NCBI RefSeq assembly: GCF_018070025.1
Contig: NZ_JAGPYQ010000001.1
Coordinates: 4,526,001 to 4,590,000, forward strand
Length of the DNA stretch: 64,000 nucleotides
Direction: 5' to 3'
Source: Streptomyces liliiviolaceus
GTDB lineage: Bacteria; Actinomycetota; Actinomycetes; Streptomycetales; Streptomycetaceae
Every line of letters starts with the position of its first letter. Within the stretch, counting starts at the first letter, position 1. The notes beneath the pieces are model-generated. The model had not been told where the DNA came from, made no database searches, and saw only the letters and a program-made list of their open reading frames with translations. Of this stretch, positions 35,262 through 44,833 are shown piece by piece. Both the position numbers and the translations under genes were made by a program.

Positions 35262-38200
35262 TCACTCGGTGATCAGGTAGGCCCTTTCGATCGTCTGGGT
35301 CACGGTGTTGCCCGCCCGGTCGGTCAGCTTCGCGCGCAGCGACACGGAACCCGCTCTCGCCGGGTGCTTCAGCGAGAGGTGCGTCCCGCCGACGGACTCG
35401 GCGGGCTGCCAGGTCCCGCCCTCGTCGTACGACACCTGGAAGGCGAGCGCGGCCGGGCGCTGTCCGGCCGCCGCCCCCTCGACAGTGAAGGGCACCTCGA
35501 AGTGCCGGCCCGCCTTCGCGGTGCTCGCCAGGGTCAGCTTCGGGCTGAAGCGGACCGTGGACAGCGGCACCGGGGCGAAGTCGCCTTCAGGGGTCCTGGC
35601 CGAGCGGAAGGTCCACTCAGTGTGGACGCGGGTGCTGACCGGATACACGGCCGTATCACGGGAGTTGTCCACGGTCAGCCGGTACGCGGTGTCCCCGGCG
35701 GGCAGGGTGTACTCCGTCGGGCCGGTGGTCGGCTCGACGCCGTACTCGTCGGCGATCTCCTTGCCGTCCGCCTCCAGCCGGGACGTCACCGAGACCGGCT
35801 CGCTCAGACCCCAGTGCCCGGAGCCGTCGCCGAACAGCGGCAGGAAGACCCTGAGCGTGTTCCCGTCACGGCCGACACCCGGGTAGCCACGGCCCGGCCC
35901 GAGGTCGTCGGGGCCGTTCAGGACCGGCCCGAAGACGCCGATGCCGAATCGCTCGACATAGGTGCGGCCGGCCCTCCAGTGCCTCGGCATGCGCATCAGA
36001 AAGCCCTCGAAGACCGCGTCCTGGCCGTCGCCGAAGCGCTGCCAGGTGCGCACCGACCACTTCACGCCGTTGTCGAGGACGTACTCGGTGCTCCGGTACG
36101 GCAGGTCGCCGCGCATGTCGCTCCCGCCGGGCACCAGACGGCCGTCGGGCAGGTGCGGGGTCACCTCGGCCTGGACGCGCCGACCGTCGACCGGCTCGCC
36201 CACCTCCAGGTTCACCTTGGCCAGCTGCTCCCGCCCGATCTTCGCGGTGAAGCCGTCCAGGCTGCCCTCCCGGTACCAGCTCAGGTGGTAGTTGACCGGT
36301 CTGCCGTCCTTGCCCTTGCCGGTCCAGCGGCCGGAGAACAGGGAGGTCAGCCCCGTCACCGAGCCGTCCGGGCCGAGCCGCCCGAACCGGGAGCCCACGA
36401 AGGTGGGCATCAGGAACTCAAGATGGGCGTCGTCGAGCCCCTCGCCCCGCCCGTACTCGACGGTGACCGCGGCGTCCTCGTTCACGGCCCCCGCGTCGGG
36501 CACGGTGATGTCCACCGGTTTCGCCTGCCGGGCGTCGACCTCCACGGTCGTGTCCCGGTCCAGGCGGAGCCTCGGCTGGACCAGGACGGCGCGCTCGGCG
36601 GAGCCGGTCGACGGGTGGATCACCCCGTTGAGGAGGTAATCGGCCTTGGGCAGCCGAACCGTCAGCTCGCCGTCCCGCTCGTCGGCGTACTCGGCGTAGA
36701 AGCTGCCGTTCAGGTCCGCGACGGAGGTCACGGCGTCGCCGGTCACCCTGCCGTCCTCGTCGGTGTGCCTGAGCGTCAGGTCGTACGACTCGACCTCGCG
36801 TTCCACCCCGACTGCGGACCGCACCTGGATCCTCCCGTCGGCGGAGGAGGCCGTGACCGAGCCGCCGAAGCTGCCGTCCACGGTTCCGGCACGGGTGTCC
36901 GCGGTGACCTCCGCGCTCGCCTCACCGCCCGCAGGGACCGTGATCTGCTGCGGAGAGACGGTGAACATGCCCTCGGCGGCGAGCTCGCGGTCCACTCCGT
37001 ACGCGTCCACGGACAGGTCGAGCGTGACCGGATCGGTGCCGAGGTTGCGGTAGGTGAGGTTCTTGGTCCGGGCCGTGTCGTCGTCGTGCGGCCACTGCTG
37101 GACGCCGAAGTCGAGGCTGCCCTGCTCGGTGACCACGCTCTCGTCCAGCGCCCGAACCAGATCGACCCGTCCGGTGCCCTGCTGGAAGGAGCTGTACGTG
37201 CCCGGCTTCGCGGAACCGGTCAGCACCGCCTTGATCCGCTCACCGCGCCAGCCGGGGTGCTGCTGGGCGAGGATCGCCGCGGCGCCCGCCACATGCGGGG
37301 TGGCCATCGAGGTGCCCTCGATCGTCAGGTAGCCGGGAACGTCCGAGGGATACAGGTCCGCCAGGACACTGTCGGCTGCGGCCGCGGCGGTGATGTCGAC
37401 CCCCGGCGCGGTCAGGTCGGGTTTGACCCCGCCGTCGCCGACGCGCGGACCGCGGCTGGAGAAGGCGGCCAGCGCGTCGGACTTGTCGACCGCGCCGACG
37501 GTCAGGGCGGACGCCGCGCTGCCCGGTGAGCCGACGGTCCGTTCGCCGTCGCCGTCGTTGCCGGCCGCGATGACGAAGAGGGTGCTGGACTCGGCGGAGA
37601 GCCGGTCGACCGTCTCCTCCATCGGGTCGATGCCGGGGAGATCCGGGCCGCCGAGGCTCAGGTTGACGACGTCCGCGCCCTGGGCCACCGCCCACTCCAT
37701 GCCCGCGATGATCTCGGAGTCGTGGCCCTCTCCCCAGTCGTTCAGGACCTTGCCGTTGAGGAGTTCGGCGCCGGGCGCGACGCCCTTGTACTTCCCGCCG
37801 CTGCCCGCCACGGTGGACGCCACGTGTGTGCCGTGTCCGTACCTGTCGGTCGTGCTGCCGGTGCCGCTGAAGTCCTGCTCCGCGACCACCTTGCCCGCGA
37901 GGTCGGGGTGGGCGGTGTCGATGCCGGTGTCCAGGACGGCGACCTTGGTGCCGGTGCCGTCGAAGCCCGCGGCCCAGGCGGTCGGCGCGCCGATCTGCGG
38001 GACGCTCCGGTCGAGCGAGGCCCGGCGCTTCCCGTCGAGCCACAGCTTCTCCACGCCGGCCGTGGAGGCGAACCGCGCCGTCCCCGCGGCCGAGTTGTCG
38101 GTCACGGCCTTCCAGAACCCGGCACCGCGCTTCTTCGCGGAGCGCATCGCCCTGCCGTTGACGACCGGCAGCTGTCGGCCCAGCCGTGCCCCGGCCGCGG

Positions 38201-38696
38201 TGAACGGGCTCGTGGAAGGAGCGCTGTTGCCGTGGAAGGTGACGATCAGCGGGAGGTCGGAACGGCCCGCGTCGTCGTAGCCGTCCTTGACCAGCTGGGT
38301 GACGTCGAACAGCCGGGGATCCAACCTGCCCTGCGCGAGCAGAAGTTGGGCATCACCGGGAACGACTCGGATATGCCCGGCGACGACCCGGACCGAGAAC
38401 GGCATACCCTCGCGGCCCTGGGCCCGCTGCACCCCGGAGACCTGTCCGGTGCCGTCCACCAGAACCCGGTCGCCGGTGACGAGCGTGACCGTCCTGACGG
38501 CGGAGGCCGTACGGGTGCTCTTGCCCGAGGCGACACCGACGGCTCCCGCGCCCACCGTTCCCGTACCGACCGTTGCTGCGCCGACCGTTCCCGTGCCGAC
38601 GGCTCCCGCCCCGGTCGGCAGCCCGGCGAGGACCAGGGCCGCGGAGGCCACCCCCGCGGCCAGGGCCGCGCGTCTGTGGCGTACGCGTAACTGCAT
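35262..38696 (-). CDS. Secreted subtilisin-family (S8) serine peptidase, large
   Basis: 1144 aa. A signal peptide (RRAALAAGVASAALVLAGLP) is followed by an odd low-complexity run of GTGTVGAATV-like repeats. A pro-region precedes the S8 catalytic domain, about residues 245-500, with Asp256 (AVLDTGIDTAHPDL), His288 (GHGTHVAST) and Ser463 (GTSMATPHVAGAA). C-terminal beta-sandwich domains fill residues about 520-1144. It is the second gene after a DUF3152 zincin (30 bp gap). The two are divergent from a two-component/lipoprotein operon that may control them. It is followed by a hairpin at 35215-35244. Confidence 0.93.
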   Translation of the reverse strand: MQLRVRHRRAALAAGVASAALVLAGLPTGAGAVGTGTVGAATVGTGTVGAGAVGVASGKSTRTASAVRTVTLVTGDRVLVDGTGQVSGVQRAQGREGMPFSVRVVAGHIRVVPGDAQLLLAQGRLDPRLFDVTQLVKDGYDDAGRSDLPLIVTFHGNSAPSTSPFTAAGARLGRQLPVVNGRAMRSAKKRGAGFWKAVTDNSAAGTARFASTAGVEKLWLDGKRRASLDRSVPQIGAPTAWAAGFDGTGTKVAVLDTGIDTAHPDLAGKVVAEQDFSGTGSTTDRYGHGTHVASTVAGSGGKYKGVAPGAELLNGKVLNDWGEGHDSEIIAGMEWAVAQGADVVNLSLGGPDLPGIDPMEETVDRLSAESSTLFVIAAGNDGDGERTVGSPGSAASALTVGAVDKSDALAAFSSRGPRVGDGGVKPDLTAPGVDITAAAAADSVLADLYPSDVPGYLTIEGTSMATPHVAGAAAILAQQHPGWRGERIKAVLTGSAKPGTYSSFQQGTGRVDLVRALDESVVTEQGSLDFGVQQWPHDDDTARTKNLTYRNLGTDPVTLDLSVDAYGVDRELAAEGMFTVSPQQITVPAGGEASAEVTADTRAGTVDGSFGGSVTASSADGRIQVRSAVGVEREVESYDLTLRHTDEDGRVTGDAVTSVADLNGSFYAEYADERDGELTVRLPKADYLLNGVIHPSTGSAERAVLVQPRLRLDRDTTVEVDARQAKPVDITVPDAGAVNEDAAVTVEYGRGEGLDDAHLEFLMPTFVGSRFGRLGPDGSVTGLTSLFSGRWTGKGKDGRPVNYHLSWYREGSLDGFTAKIGREQLAKVNLEVGEPVDGRRVQAEVTPHLPDGRLVPGGSDMRGDLPYRSTEYVLDNGVKWSVRTWQRFGDGQDAVFEGFLMRMPRHWRAGRTYVERFGIGVFGPVLNGPDDLGPGRGYPGVGRDGNTLRVFLPLFGDGSGHWGLSEPVSVTSRLEADGKEIADEYGVEPTTGPTEYTLPAGDTAYRLTVDNSRDTAVYPVSTRVHTEWTFRSARTPEGDFAPVPLSTVRFSPKLTLASTAKAGRHFEVPFTVEGAAAGQRPAALAFQVSYDEGGTWQPAESVGGTHLSLKHPARAGSVSLRAKLTDRAGNTVTQTIERAYLITE

Positions 38697-38726
38697 CTGA
38701 ACTCCAATTGGTCGGTGGATCAGGAC

Positions 38727-39587
38727 TCACGGGGCGGTGGGACCCGTGATCAGGCGGCCGTCACGGTCGTACGGCCAGACATTGGGGACACAGCCGTGCA
38801 AGCCCTTGATCTGCTGCATCATCGCCGGGGCCAGCCGACCCTCGCCGGGGCAGGTGACATGGCCGTGGCCTAGGAAGTGGCCCACCTCGTGGTTGATGAT
38901 CAGGGAGCGGTACCCGACGACGTCCTCGGTGTAGAACTCGGTCGCCAGGACCCAACGTCTGAGGTTGACCATCACGTCGTCGTGCACACTGCAATTGACC
39001 TTGCCGCCGGTGTCGAGGCCTCCCCCGGCGCAGATCGCGTCGACAGTTCCCGGGGTGGCGAGGCGCACCCTGAAGTCGGTGGGCCCACTCGACACCCGCT
39101 GGAACGCCGAGTGGCCGTCGGCCGTCCAGCCGCGCGGGTCGGCCAGGGTCCACTCCACCTGTTCGGCCACGTCCGCGGGGGAGATCGTCAAGCCCTTCTC
39201 CACCTCGACCCGGTACCGCAGGGGCGTGCCCCTGCCGACCTTCTCGCCCTCGCCGGAAGCGGTGACGAAGGCCCCCGGGCCGCTCTCGGGCAGGGGGGTG
39301 GTGGAAGCGCCGGCCGCCGCGCTGCTCCGGTCCGGTCCCGGCTGCTCACCGGCCCGCGGCACAGCCGGAGTTCCGGAGGGCATGGGAGAGGCGGTCACAG
39401 GAATCCCGGACGGCACGGTCGCCGTGGGCGATCGTCTCGCGTCGGACGGCAGCCACGCCATCACCGCGCCACCGACCGCCGCGAAGACCGCCAACGCGAC
39501 CAGACCACCGGTCAGTCGGCCCCGCACCCGCCGCGCGGAGCGTTTCCGGCGACGACCGCCGCCGGGCTTTCGTTTGTGCGCTGTCAC
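38727..39587 (-). CDS. DUF3152 membrane-anchored zincin-like protein
   Basis: 286 aa. Very basic N-terminus (HKRKPGGGRRRKRSARR), one transmembrane helix (LTGGLVALAVFAAVGGAVMA), a Pro/Ser/Ala-rich linker, then the DUF3152 domain: GRGTPLRYRVEVEKGL, CAGGGLDTGGKVNCSVHDDV and the metal site INHEVGHFLGHGHVTCPG (HExGHxxGxxH). The conserved Cys residues could form disulfides. It is an extracellular protease-like protein by fold; activity is unproven. It is first in the operon with the subtilase, and its start is 98 bp from the divergent response regulator. Confidence 0.9.
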   Translation of the reverse strand: MTAHKRKPGGGRRRKRSARRVRGRLTGGLVALAVFAAVGGAVMAWLPSDARRSPTATVPSGIPVTASPMPSGTPAVPRAGEQPGPDRSSAAAGASTTPLPESGPGAFVTASGEGEKVGRGTPLRYRVEVEKGLTISPADVAEQVEWTLADPRGWTADGHSAFQRVSSGPTDFRVRLATPGTVDAICAGGGLDTGGKVNCSVHDDVMVNLRRWVLATEFYTEDVVGYRSLIINHEVGHFLGHGHVTCPGEGRLAPAMMQQIKGLHGCVPNVWPYDRDGRLITGPTAP

Positions 39588-39685
39588 GGTCGTTCACGAT
39601 GTGATCGCCATGTGATCGGACCTGGCCCGGAAGGTAACGAAACGATAACCCTCCTCGTGGTCATGCCGATGTGGATACTGTGCGC

Positions 39686-40381
39686 ATGTCACGCGTACTA
39701 CTGATCGAAGACGATCCCGCCGTCAGGGAGGGCGTCGCTCTGGCCCTGCGTCGGCAAGGACATGACGTCGCCGCCGCCGCGACCGGCGAGGAGGGCCTTG
39801 ACCGGCTGCGGTCCTTCCGGCCGGACATCGTCATCCTCGATCTGATGCTCCCCGGCATGACCGGCCTGGAGGTGTGCCGCACCGTACGGACCCTCGACCA
39901 GACCCTGCCGATCATCATGGCGACCGCCCGGGGGGACGAAGTCGACATCGTTGTCGGCCTGGAGGCCGGCGCCGACGACTACGTCGTCAAGCCCGTCCTG
40001 GCCCGCGTGCTCGACGCGCGCATACGTGCCGTCCTGCGCCGGACGGCCGGGGCCGCGCCCGGTGCCGAGGGCCTTCCGAAGATCCACACCTACGGCGAAC
40101 TGGCCGTCGACCGGGCCGGTCTGACGGTCGCGCTGCACGGCGAGCCGATCGCCCTCGCCCCCTCCGAGCTGCGGCTCCTGCTCACCCTGACCGCCTCACC
40201 GGGCCAGGTGTTCAGCCGTCAGCAGCTTCTGGAGGCGGTCTGGGAGCACGACTACCACGGCGACGCCCGTCTGGTGGACGCCTGCGTCAAGCGCCTGCGC
40301 ACCAAGATGTCCGAACCGCCGCGCGCACCCCGGTACATCCACACCGTGCGCGGCTTCGGCTACCGATTCGCGGCGCCGTGA
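39686..40381 (+). CDS. OmpR/PhoB-family response regulator
   Basis: 231 aa from the ATG at 39686 (MSRVLLIEDDPAVREGVALA); an in-frame GTG 15 bases upstream is possible. The receiver carries Asp in IVILDLMLPGMTG, MATARGDEVD and Lys in DDYVVKPV. The winged helix ends in DACVKRLRTKMSE and YIHTVRGFGYRFAAP. The stop overlaps the GTG of the kinase gene by 4 bp (GTGA). The RR-kinase-lipoprotein layout resembles the MtrAB-LpqB and Cse operons of actinobacteria, without being clearly either. Confidence 0.93.
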   Translation: MSRVLLIEDDPAVREGVALALRRQGHDVAAAATGEEGLDRLRSFRPDIVILDLMLPGMTGLEVCRTVRTLDQTLPIIMATARGDEVDIVVGLEAGADDYVVKPVLARVLDARIRAVLRRTAGAAPGAEGLPKIHTYGELAVDRAGLTVALHGEPIALAPSELRLLLTLTASPGQVFSRQQLLEAVWEHDYHGDARLVDACVKRLRTKMSEPPRAPRYIHTVRGFGYRFAAP

Positions 40382-41847
40382 GGAGGCGCCGGCTGCGCGG
40401 ACTCCGGTTCCGCCTGGTGGTGGCCTTCGGACTCGTCGCCGCGATCTCCGCGGTCACGACCGGTGCCCTGACCTTCCGGGAGGCCCGCACCGGAGTGCTC
40501 CAGCAGAGTCAGGACGCCACCATCAGACAACTGCGCACCCAGCTCAACCAGCAAGCGGCCGAACTCGCCCTTCCTCCCGAGCGGTCAGCGCTGCGGAAGT
40601 TCGCGCAGGACTTGGCGGCCACCGAGTCCCGGGGCAACTGGCGGGTCTTGGTAACCTATGGAGACCTCAGCGGCTCCTCCGCCTCCGGCGACCCCTTCAC
40701 CGAGGTGACGCCCGCTCTGCGCGAGGCCGTCGCATCCAGCCGGGCCACCGTCTTCCAACGAGTCCGCCACGACGGCCGCACCTCCCTCGCCGTCGGCATG
40801 TCGATCCTCTTCAGCACCCAGCGCATCCCGGACAGCGTCGAGACGCCCAGCGGCGCCCGGGTGTTCCTGGTGGTCCCGCAGACCACGGAGCAGGCCTACG
40901 TCGACGCCCTGGTGACCGCGGCCGAACGGGCCATGGTGGCCGCCCTGGCCCTCGCCGTGGTGCTCGCCCTCCTCGCCGCGCGCGGAGTGCTGGTCCCGGT
41001 GCGGAAGCTGCGGCTCGCCACCCGCCGGGTCGCCGAGGGCCGTCTGGACACGCGGCTCGCGGTCAACGGCTCCGACGAACTCGCCGAGCTGTCCCACACG
41101 TTCAACGAGACGGCTGCCGCGCTGGAGACCTCGGTCGCCGAGCTGCGTGAGATGGAGGCGCGGGCCCGCCGCTTCGCCGCCGACGTCTCGCACGAACTGC
41201 GCACCCCGCTCGCCGCGATGTCGGCGGTCACCGACGTCCTCGACGAGGACGCCGCCCGACTGGACCCGGACACCGCCACCGCGGTCCGGCTGATCAGCAC
41301 GGAGACCGTCAAACTCGCCCGGCTCGTCGACGACTTGATGGAGATATCCCGCTTCGACGCGGGCGCCGCGGTGCTCCACCTGGACGAGATCGACCTCGCC
41401 GAGTCGATCCGGCGCACCCTCGCCTCCCGCGGCTGGACGGACACGGTGGAGACCGAACTGCCGCCGCCGCACGCGGTACGCGCACGGGTCGACCCGCGCC
41501 GCGTCGACGTGATCGTCGCCAACCTGGTCGGCAACGCCCTCAAGCACGGCGCCCGTCCGGTCATGGTGCGCCTGAGCGGTGACGACACGGTGGCCGTGAT
41601 CGAGGTCCGGGACAGCGGCCCCGGCATCCCGTCCCACGTCCTGCCGCACGTCTTCGAGCGGTTCTACAAGTCCGACAGCGCCCGGATCCGCTCCGAGGGC
41701 AGTGGCCTCGGCCTGTCCATCACCGCCGAGAACGTCCACCTCCACGGCGGTACCGTGCGCGCCGCCAGCCACCCGGCGGGCGGTGCCGTCTTCACCATGG
41801 AACTCCCGCTGCGGCGGGCGGAGCCGACCGAGGAGTACCGGCCATGA
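40378..41847 (+). CDS. OmpR-type sensor histidine kinase
   Basis: 489 aa, GTG at 40378 within the stop of the regulator gene. First membrane helix (FRLVVAFGLVAAISAVTTGA), an extracytoplasmic sensor of about 150 residues, second helix (MVAALALAVVLALLAARGVL), HAMP linker (RVAEGRLDTRLAVNGSDELA), HisKA with His272 (FAADVSHELRTPLAAMSAV), and HATPase_c (NLVGNALKHGARPV; VRDSGPGIP; SEGSGLGLSI). The ATG of the lipoprotein gene overlaps its stop, so all three genes are coupled. Confidence 0.94.
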   Translation: MRRRRLRGLRFRLVVAFGLVAAISAVTTGALTFREARTGVLQQSQDATIRQLRTQLNQQAAELALPPERSALRKFAQDLAATESRGNWRVLVTYGDLSGSSASGDPFTEVTPALREAVASSRATVFQRVRHDGRTSLAVGMSILFSTQRIPDSVETPSGARVFLVVPQTTEQAYVDALVTAAERAMVAALALAVVLALLAARGVLVPVRKLRLATRRVAEGRLDTRLAVNGSDELAELSHTFNETAAALETSVAELREMEARARRFAADVSHELRTPLAAMSAVTDVLDEDAARLDPDTATAVRLISTETVKLARLVDDLMEISRFDAGAAVLHLDEIDLAESIRRTLASRGWTDTVETELPPPHAVRARVDPRRVDVIVANLVGNALKHGARPVMVRLSGDDTVAVIEVRDSGPGIPSHVLPHVFERFYKSDSARIRSEGSGLGLSITAENVHLHGGTVRAASHPAGGAVFTMELPLRRAEPTEEYRP

Positions 41848-42422
41848 AGGCCCTGCACCGCGCCCCGATGCTGGCGCTGCTCGCCGTCACCTCCTGCGGG
41901 ATCCCCGCGACCGGCGTGGTCGAGGCGGGCGGTCCCGCGAGCGGGGCCCTGCCACTCACGCCGGTCTACTTCGTCGAGAACGGCCGACTCGCCGCCCTGC
42001 CGCGCCACACCGGCCGGCCCGGCGACCCCACGGACGCGCTGCGGCTGCTGATCGCAGGTCCACTGGCCGGCGAAAGGGGCACCGACAGCACCGACGGTTA
42101 CACCACCGAGTTGCCCCTCCTGCCGACCGCCATGGCACCGCCGTCGGCCGCCGTCGACGTTTCGGGGGGCTCGCCGTCGGACCCGTCCGGCGCAGCCGGG
42201 AGCGCGACGGACACCCCGACCGTGACGGTCGCGGGGAACGTGATGACGATCCGACTGCCCGCGGGCATGGCCGGGTTGAGCGATCTCGGGGTGCGGCAGC
42301 TGGTGTGCACGGCGACCGCCGCGTACCGCCTCACCCGCCCTAGCACCGGGGCGCTGACCGTGGCAGTGACCGGCGGCGGACACCTGGTCAGGATGTCGGA
42401 CGCGCGCTGCCCCAGTCGATGA
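41844..42422 (+). CDS. Lipoprotein of the kinase operon (GerMN-like)
   Basis: 192 aa. Short signal LHRAPMLALLAVTSC with lipobox VTSC, so Cys is lipidated and the protein faces outside. The remainder (LTPVYFVENGRLAALPRH, ALRLLIAGPLAGE, VTVAGNVMTIRLPAGM, GLSDLGVRQLVCTATAAYRL) resembles the GerMN fold of LpqB-type partners of sensor kinases. By position it probably modulates the kinase. The ATG at 41844 overlaps the kinase stop. Confidence 0.85.
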   Translation: MKALHRAPMLALLAVTSCGIPATGVVEAGGPASGALPLTPVYFVENGRLAALPRHTGRPGDPTDALRLLIAGPLAGERGTDSTDGYTTELPLLPTAMAPPSAAVDVSGGSPSDPSGAAGSATDTPTVTVAGNVMTIRLPAGMAGLSDLGVRQLVCTATAAYRLTRPSTGALTVAVTGGGHLVRMSDARCPSR

Positions 42423-42423
42423 G

Positions 42424-42724
42424 CAACCTCCCCCGCCGGAGCGGCCGCGGTGTCCGCCTGCTGGAGCCGGCTCAGGAGCTGGTTCCGGCAGGCGAGGAGC
42501 TCGGTGAGGATACGGCGGGCGGCGCACAGGAGTTCGGCGACGTCACCACCGGCCAGCACGTAACTCACCGTGGAACCCTCCCGGATCGAGACCACGATGC
42601 CGGACCGCCTGAGGACGGCCAGCTGCTGGGAGAGGCCGGACGGCTCGATGTCGATGTCGATGTCAGCGAGCAGGTCACGGACGGGCACCGGCCCGTGCTG
42701 GAGCAGCTCCAGGCCCTCCACCAC
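42424..42724 (-). pseudogene. ArsR-family regulator remnant with expanded repeat
   Basis: VVEGLELLQHGPVPVRDLLA, then GLSQQLAVLRRSGIVVSIRE, STVSYVLAGGDVAELLCAAR and ILTELLACRNQLLSRLQQ are the winged helix of ArsR-type repressors. The usual first ~30 residues are missing. The frame has no stop of its own and runs on antisense into the lipoprotein gene. DLLADIDIDIEPS has a hexanucleotide (GACATC) repeated where relatives have a single unit. Probably truncated at both ends. A GTG at 42724 could still start a partial product. Confidence 0.6.
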
Positions 42725-43026
42725 CAGCCCGGCCCCATCATCCTCGCTCCTCCGACCATGGGCGTGAGCGCGCTGTCGAGGAACGTGAATGGCGCCGCTA
42801 CCCGGACTCCGCACCGATTCCAGCCCGGTCGTACCTGCGTCGAGAGCTGAGCGCGTACAAAGCTGCCCGAGCCACCGGCCCAGAGGCCGACAGGTCCCAC
42901 TCCCCCGCAGGTGCAAGGGCGCCGGCCGAGGGACCGAAGCCTCTCTACTTCACCGCTGCCGACAGCGCTCGCGGTGCTTCCCGAATTTGTGCGCGCCCGC
43001 CGTGGCGCCCGATCGTAGGAAGAATC
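42725..43026. other. 300 bp without a recognised gene
   Basis: Lies between the ArsR and Tn3 relics. No coding or regulatory feature could be supported. Confidence 0.35.
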
Positions 43027-43418
43027 GTGTCTGCTGATCTGCAGCTCCGCATCCATGTGAACCGGCAGCTCACTGTGCAGGAGTCCCGCCACAAGCTCGC
43101 CCGGGACATGTGCCACGGCAAGCGCGGCACCATCCACCATGCATACCGCGACGGGATGGAGGACCAGCTCGGCGCGCTCGGCCTGGTCCTCAACGCCATC
43201 ATGCTCCGGACGACGAAGTACATCGACGCCGCCGTCACCCAGCTCCGCGCCGAGGGCCACGAGCCTCGCGAGGAGGACATCGCCCGGCGGTCCCCGCTCA
43301 AACACCGCAGCCTCAACCTGCTCGGCCGCTACAGCTTCACCGCCAGCGTCCCGGCGCCCTGCGCCCGCTGCGCGACCCGGAGGGGCCGGAAGTGGACGAG
43401 GACGACGACGCGGCATAA
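43027..43418 (+). pseudogene. Tn3-family transposase, C-terminal remnant
   Basis: LQLRIHVNRQLTVQESRHKL, then ARDMCHGKRGTIHHAYRDGM, EDQLGALGLVLNAIMLRTTK and EDIARRSPLKHRSLNLLGRY with SFT match the last ~110 residues of TnpA. A frameshift follows; the normal tail (ALRPLRDPEGPEVDEDDDAA-stop) is in the next frame. No resolvase or terminal repeats were seen. Inactive. Confidence 0.85.
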
Positions 43419-43436
43419 TTCCGGAGGAGGTGGAGC

Positions 43437-44609
43437 CTAGTTGGTACCGGCGGTCAGCTCGCTGAACAGCTTGTTCGCCGACTCGGAGGCGAACTGCCGC
43501 TGAAGCTCGGCGCGCGCGATCTGCTTCTTGAACTCGCCCTCGCAGCCGGTGAATCCGGCGTTGTGCATGGTGTCGGTGATCCACGTGGCGAATGCCTGGT
43601 AGTTCCAGATGTGCGGCAGGCAGGTCTGCGAGTAGCTGTCGAGGAGGCTGGAGTCGCCCTCCTTGGCCTGGTGGATCACCGCGCGGGCGAAGACCTCGGT
43701 GTCGTGCAGAGCGAGGTGGATGCCCTTGGCGCTCATCGGCGGCACGATGTGCGCGGCGTCGCCCAGGAGGTAGAGGCTGCCGTAGCTCATCGGGTCGAAA
43801 ACGACGCCGCGCAGCGGAACGATCTGCTTGGACAGGATCTTGCCCCGCGAGGGCGGCGTGCCGAAGCGGGCCTCCAGCTCGCTCCAGATGCGCTCGTCCG
43901 GCCACTGCTCGGGGGTGTCGTCGACCGCGCACTGCAGGTAGATGCGGCTGGCTTCGGGGCCGCGGGGGATCATCCCGGCCAGGCCCAGTTCGTGGATCGC
44001 CATGCCCGAGGGCTTGGTCTCGGTGGCGGCCAGGACGCTGAGCCAGGAGTAGCCGTACGCGTGGGAGTACTCGGTCAGCGCGGAGGCGGGGACGGAGCGG
44101 CGGGAGACGCCGTGGAAGCCGTCGCAGCCGGCGACGAAGTCGCACTCGATGGCTCGCGCCGCACCACCGGCGTCGCGGTAGCGCACCGTGGGGCGGCCCT
44201 GGGTGAGGTTCTCCAGGGCGACGTCCGCGGCTTCGTAGCGCAGGTCACCGCCCTCCCGCAGGAAGACCTCCGTGAGGTTGCGCACCAGGACCTGCTGCGG
44301 GCAGTACAGGCTCTCGTTGTTGTCCTCGTCCACGTCGATCGGCATCGCGTGGCCGTCGATGTAGAAGCCGCCCTCGCTGTGCGGGATGGGGTCGCCCGCC
44401 AGGACCTCCTCCAGGCCCCATTCGCGGAACAGGCGCACCCCGAAGGTGTCGATCGTTCCGGCGCGCTGGCGCTTCTCGACGTAGGCGCGCGGGTGCTTCT
44501 CCAGCACGATGCAGTCGACGCCGTTGTGCAGCAGGAAGTTGCCGAGGGTCAGACCGGCGACGCCGGCCCCGATGATGACGACGGCCGTGTCGTCGCGTGT
44601 CTCAGTCAT
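43437..44609 (-). CDS. pobA: 4-hydroxybenzoate 3-monooxygenase
   Basis: 390 aa, the usual length (PobA about 394). ATG at 44609. FAD-binding GAGVAGLTLGNFLLHNGVDC, family DG motif CDFVAGCDGFHGVSR, second FAD motif YLLGDAAHIVPPMSAKGIHL, and substrate-region residues YSHAYGYSWLSVLA and CLPHIWNYQAFATW fit p-hydroxybenzoate hydroxylase. It converts 4-hydroxybenzoate to protocatechuate using NAD(P)H and oxygen. No protocatechuate-branch genes are in the window. An AraC-family gene lies 224 bp upstream in the same direction and is the likely regulator. Confidence 0.9.
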   Translation of the reverse strand: MTETRDDTAVVIIGAGVAGLTLGNFLLHNGVDCIVLEKHPRAYVEKRQRAGTIDTFGVRLFREWGLEEVLAGDPIPHSEGGFYIDGHAMPIDVDEDNNESLYCPQQVLVRNLTEVFLREGGDLRYEAADVALENLTQGRPTVRYRDAGGAARAIECDFVAGCDGFHGVSRRSVPASALTEYSHAYGYSWLSVLAATETKPSGMAIHELGLAGMIPRGPEASRIYLQCAVDDTPEQWPDERIWSELEARFGTPPSRGKILSKQIVPLRGVVFDPMSYGSLYLLGDAAHIVPPMSAKGIHLALHDTEVFARAVIHQAKEGDSSLLDSYSQTCLPHIWNYQAFATWITDTMHNAGFTGCEGEFKKQIARAELQRQFASESANKLFSELTAGTN

Positions 44610-44833
44610 ACGTGGGAGCCCTTCATGATCCGTGCAGTGGTCGGTACGCGCCGAGCGCGTACACCGCGGCGCCGGCCGTGAGGGCCGGCGCCTGCTCGCT
44701 CTCCACTGTGAAGACCTGACGGCCCGTGAACCACTGGTAAGTCGACACCCGATACCGGAAACCCGCCAAGACGGCACAGGCCTCGCGCACCATGCACCCC
44801 ATCACCGTAAATAGGGCGAATGAATGGGGGTGG

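Noticed and set aside
35364..37529. 721-codon plus-strand frame
   Set aside because: Antisense to the subtilase; low-complexity composition and no start signal.
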